Shown one piece after another: positions 63,954 to 64,000 of a stretch of 64,000 bases of DNA. The first letter of the stretch is position 1. Each line of letters opens with the position of its first letter. A model generated the notes under the pieces. The model saw nothing but the letters and a program-made list of their open reading frames with translations, was not told the DNA's origin and did no database searches. The DNA is from Phaeodactylum tricornutum CCAP 1055/1 (lineage: Eukaryota; Bacillariophyta; Bacillariophyceae; Surirellales; Neidiaceae), in contig NC_011671.1 in NCBI RefSeq assembly GCF_000150955.2, positions 434,001 to 498,000 on the forward strand. The letters run 5' to 3'. The translations under genes and the position numbers were made by a program.

Positions 63954-64000
63954 TGGTAAATGATGACAGTGAAACCTGCAGCTGCCTTTTACACCTCCAA

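Overview
The window reads as nuclear DNA of a pennate diatom, most like Phaeodactylum tricornutum. This is a judgement from gene content and style; I ran no database search. The signs are compact genes with zero to two short introns (64-209 bases, mostly GTAAGT-like donors), several precursors with a signal peptide followed by an aromatic residue of the ASAFAP type used for import into four-membrane plastids, and three protein families I associate with diatoms.

Layout. 0-5.3 kb: a basic diatom-type protein and the decapping scaffold EDC4 (both minus). 6.4-10.3 kb: a plastid DUF3110 protein, a PRKRIP1/DUF1168 protein and a membrane-anchored surface protein. 10.8-20.1 kb: Mediator subunit MED14, a large propeller-receptor kinase, signal peptidase subunit SPC3 and a plastid protein with a domain I cannot name. 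20.2-30.7 kb: FHIT-type HIT hydrolase, METTL7-like methyltransferase, gamma-COP, a DnaJ protein with an upstream ORF, a TRIC-like channel and a sodium/phosphate cotransporter whose ATG is cut off by an intron. 30.7-38.5 kb: gene-poor stretches holding one small inverted-repeat element and a solo copy of its end, around a plastid CRM protein, PWP2 and a calmodulin-like protein. 38.5-49.3 kb: ATAD5/ELG1, a 999-residue unrecognised phospho-protein-like product, MGDG synthase and a plastid protein with a GC-AG intron. 49.9-59.1 kb: a plastid mTERF, a probable GPI-anchored surface protein, glucosidase II beta and a plastid TraB protein. 59.7-64 kb: a decayed HMG-CoA synthase copy beside an uninterrupted Mutator-like transposase that runs to the window edge.

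The genes do not form one pathway. They are mainly housekeeping (mRNA decay, Mediator, ribosome biogenesis, secretory quality control and coat, DNA clamp unloading), mixed with at least seven probable plastid precursors, of which MGDG synthase makes the main thylakoid lipid. The most unusual single gene is the propeller-receptor kinase. The most unusual non-coding signals are two short motifs (TCACAGTCA and TTAACAGTAA) that recur between genes far more often than chance. Splice models were built by eye from donor, acceptor, frame and family fit.
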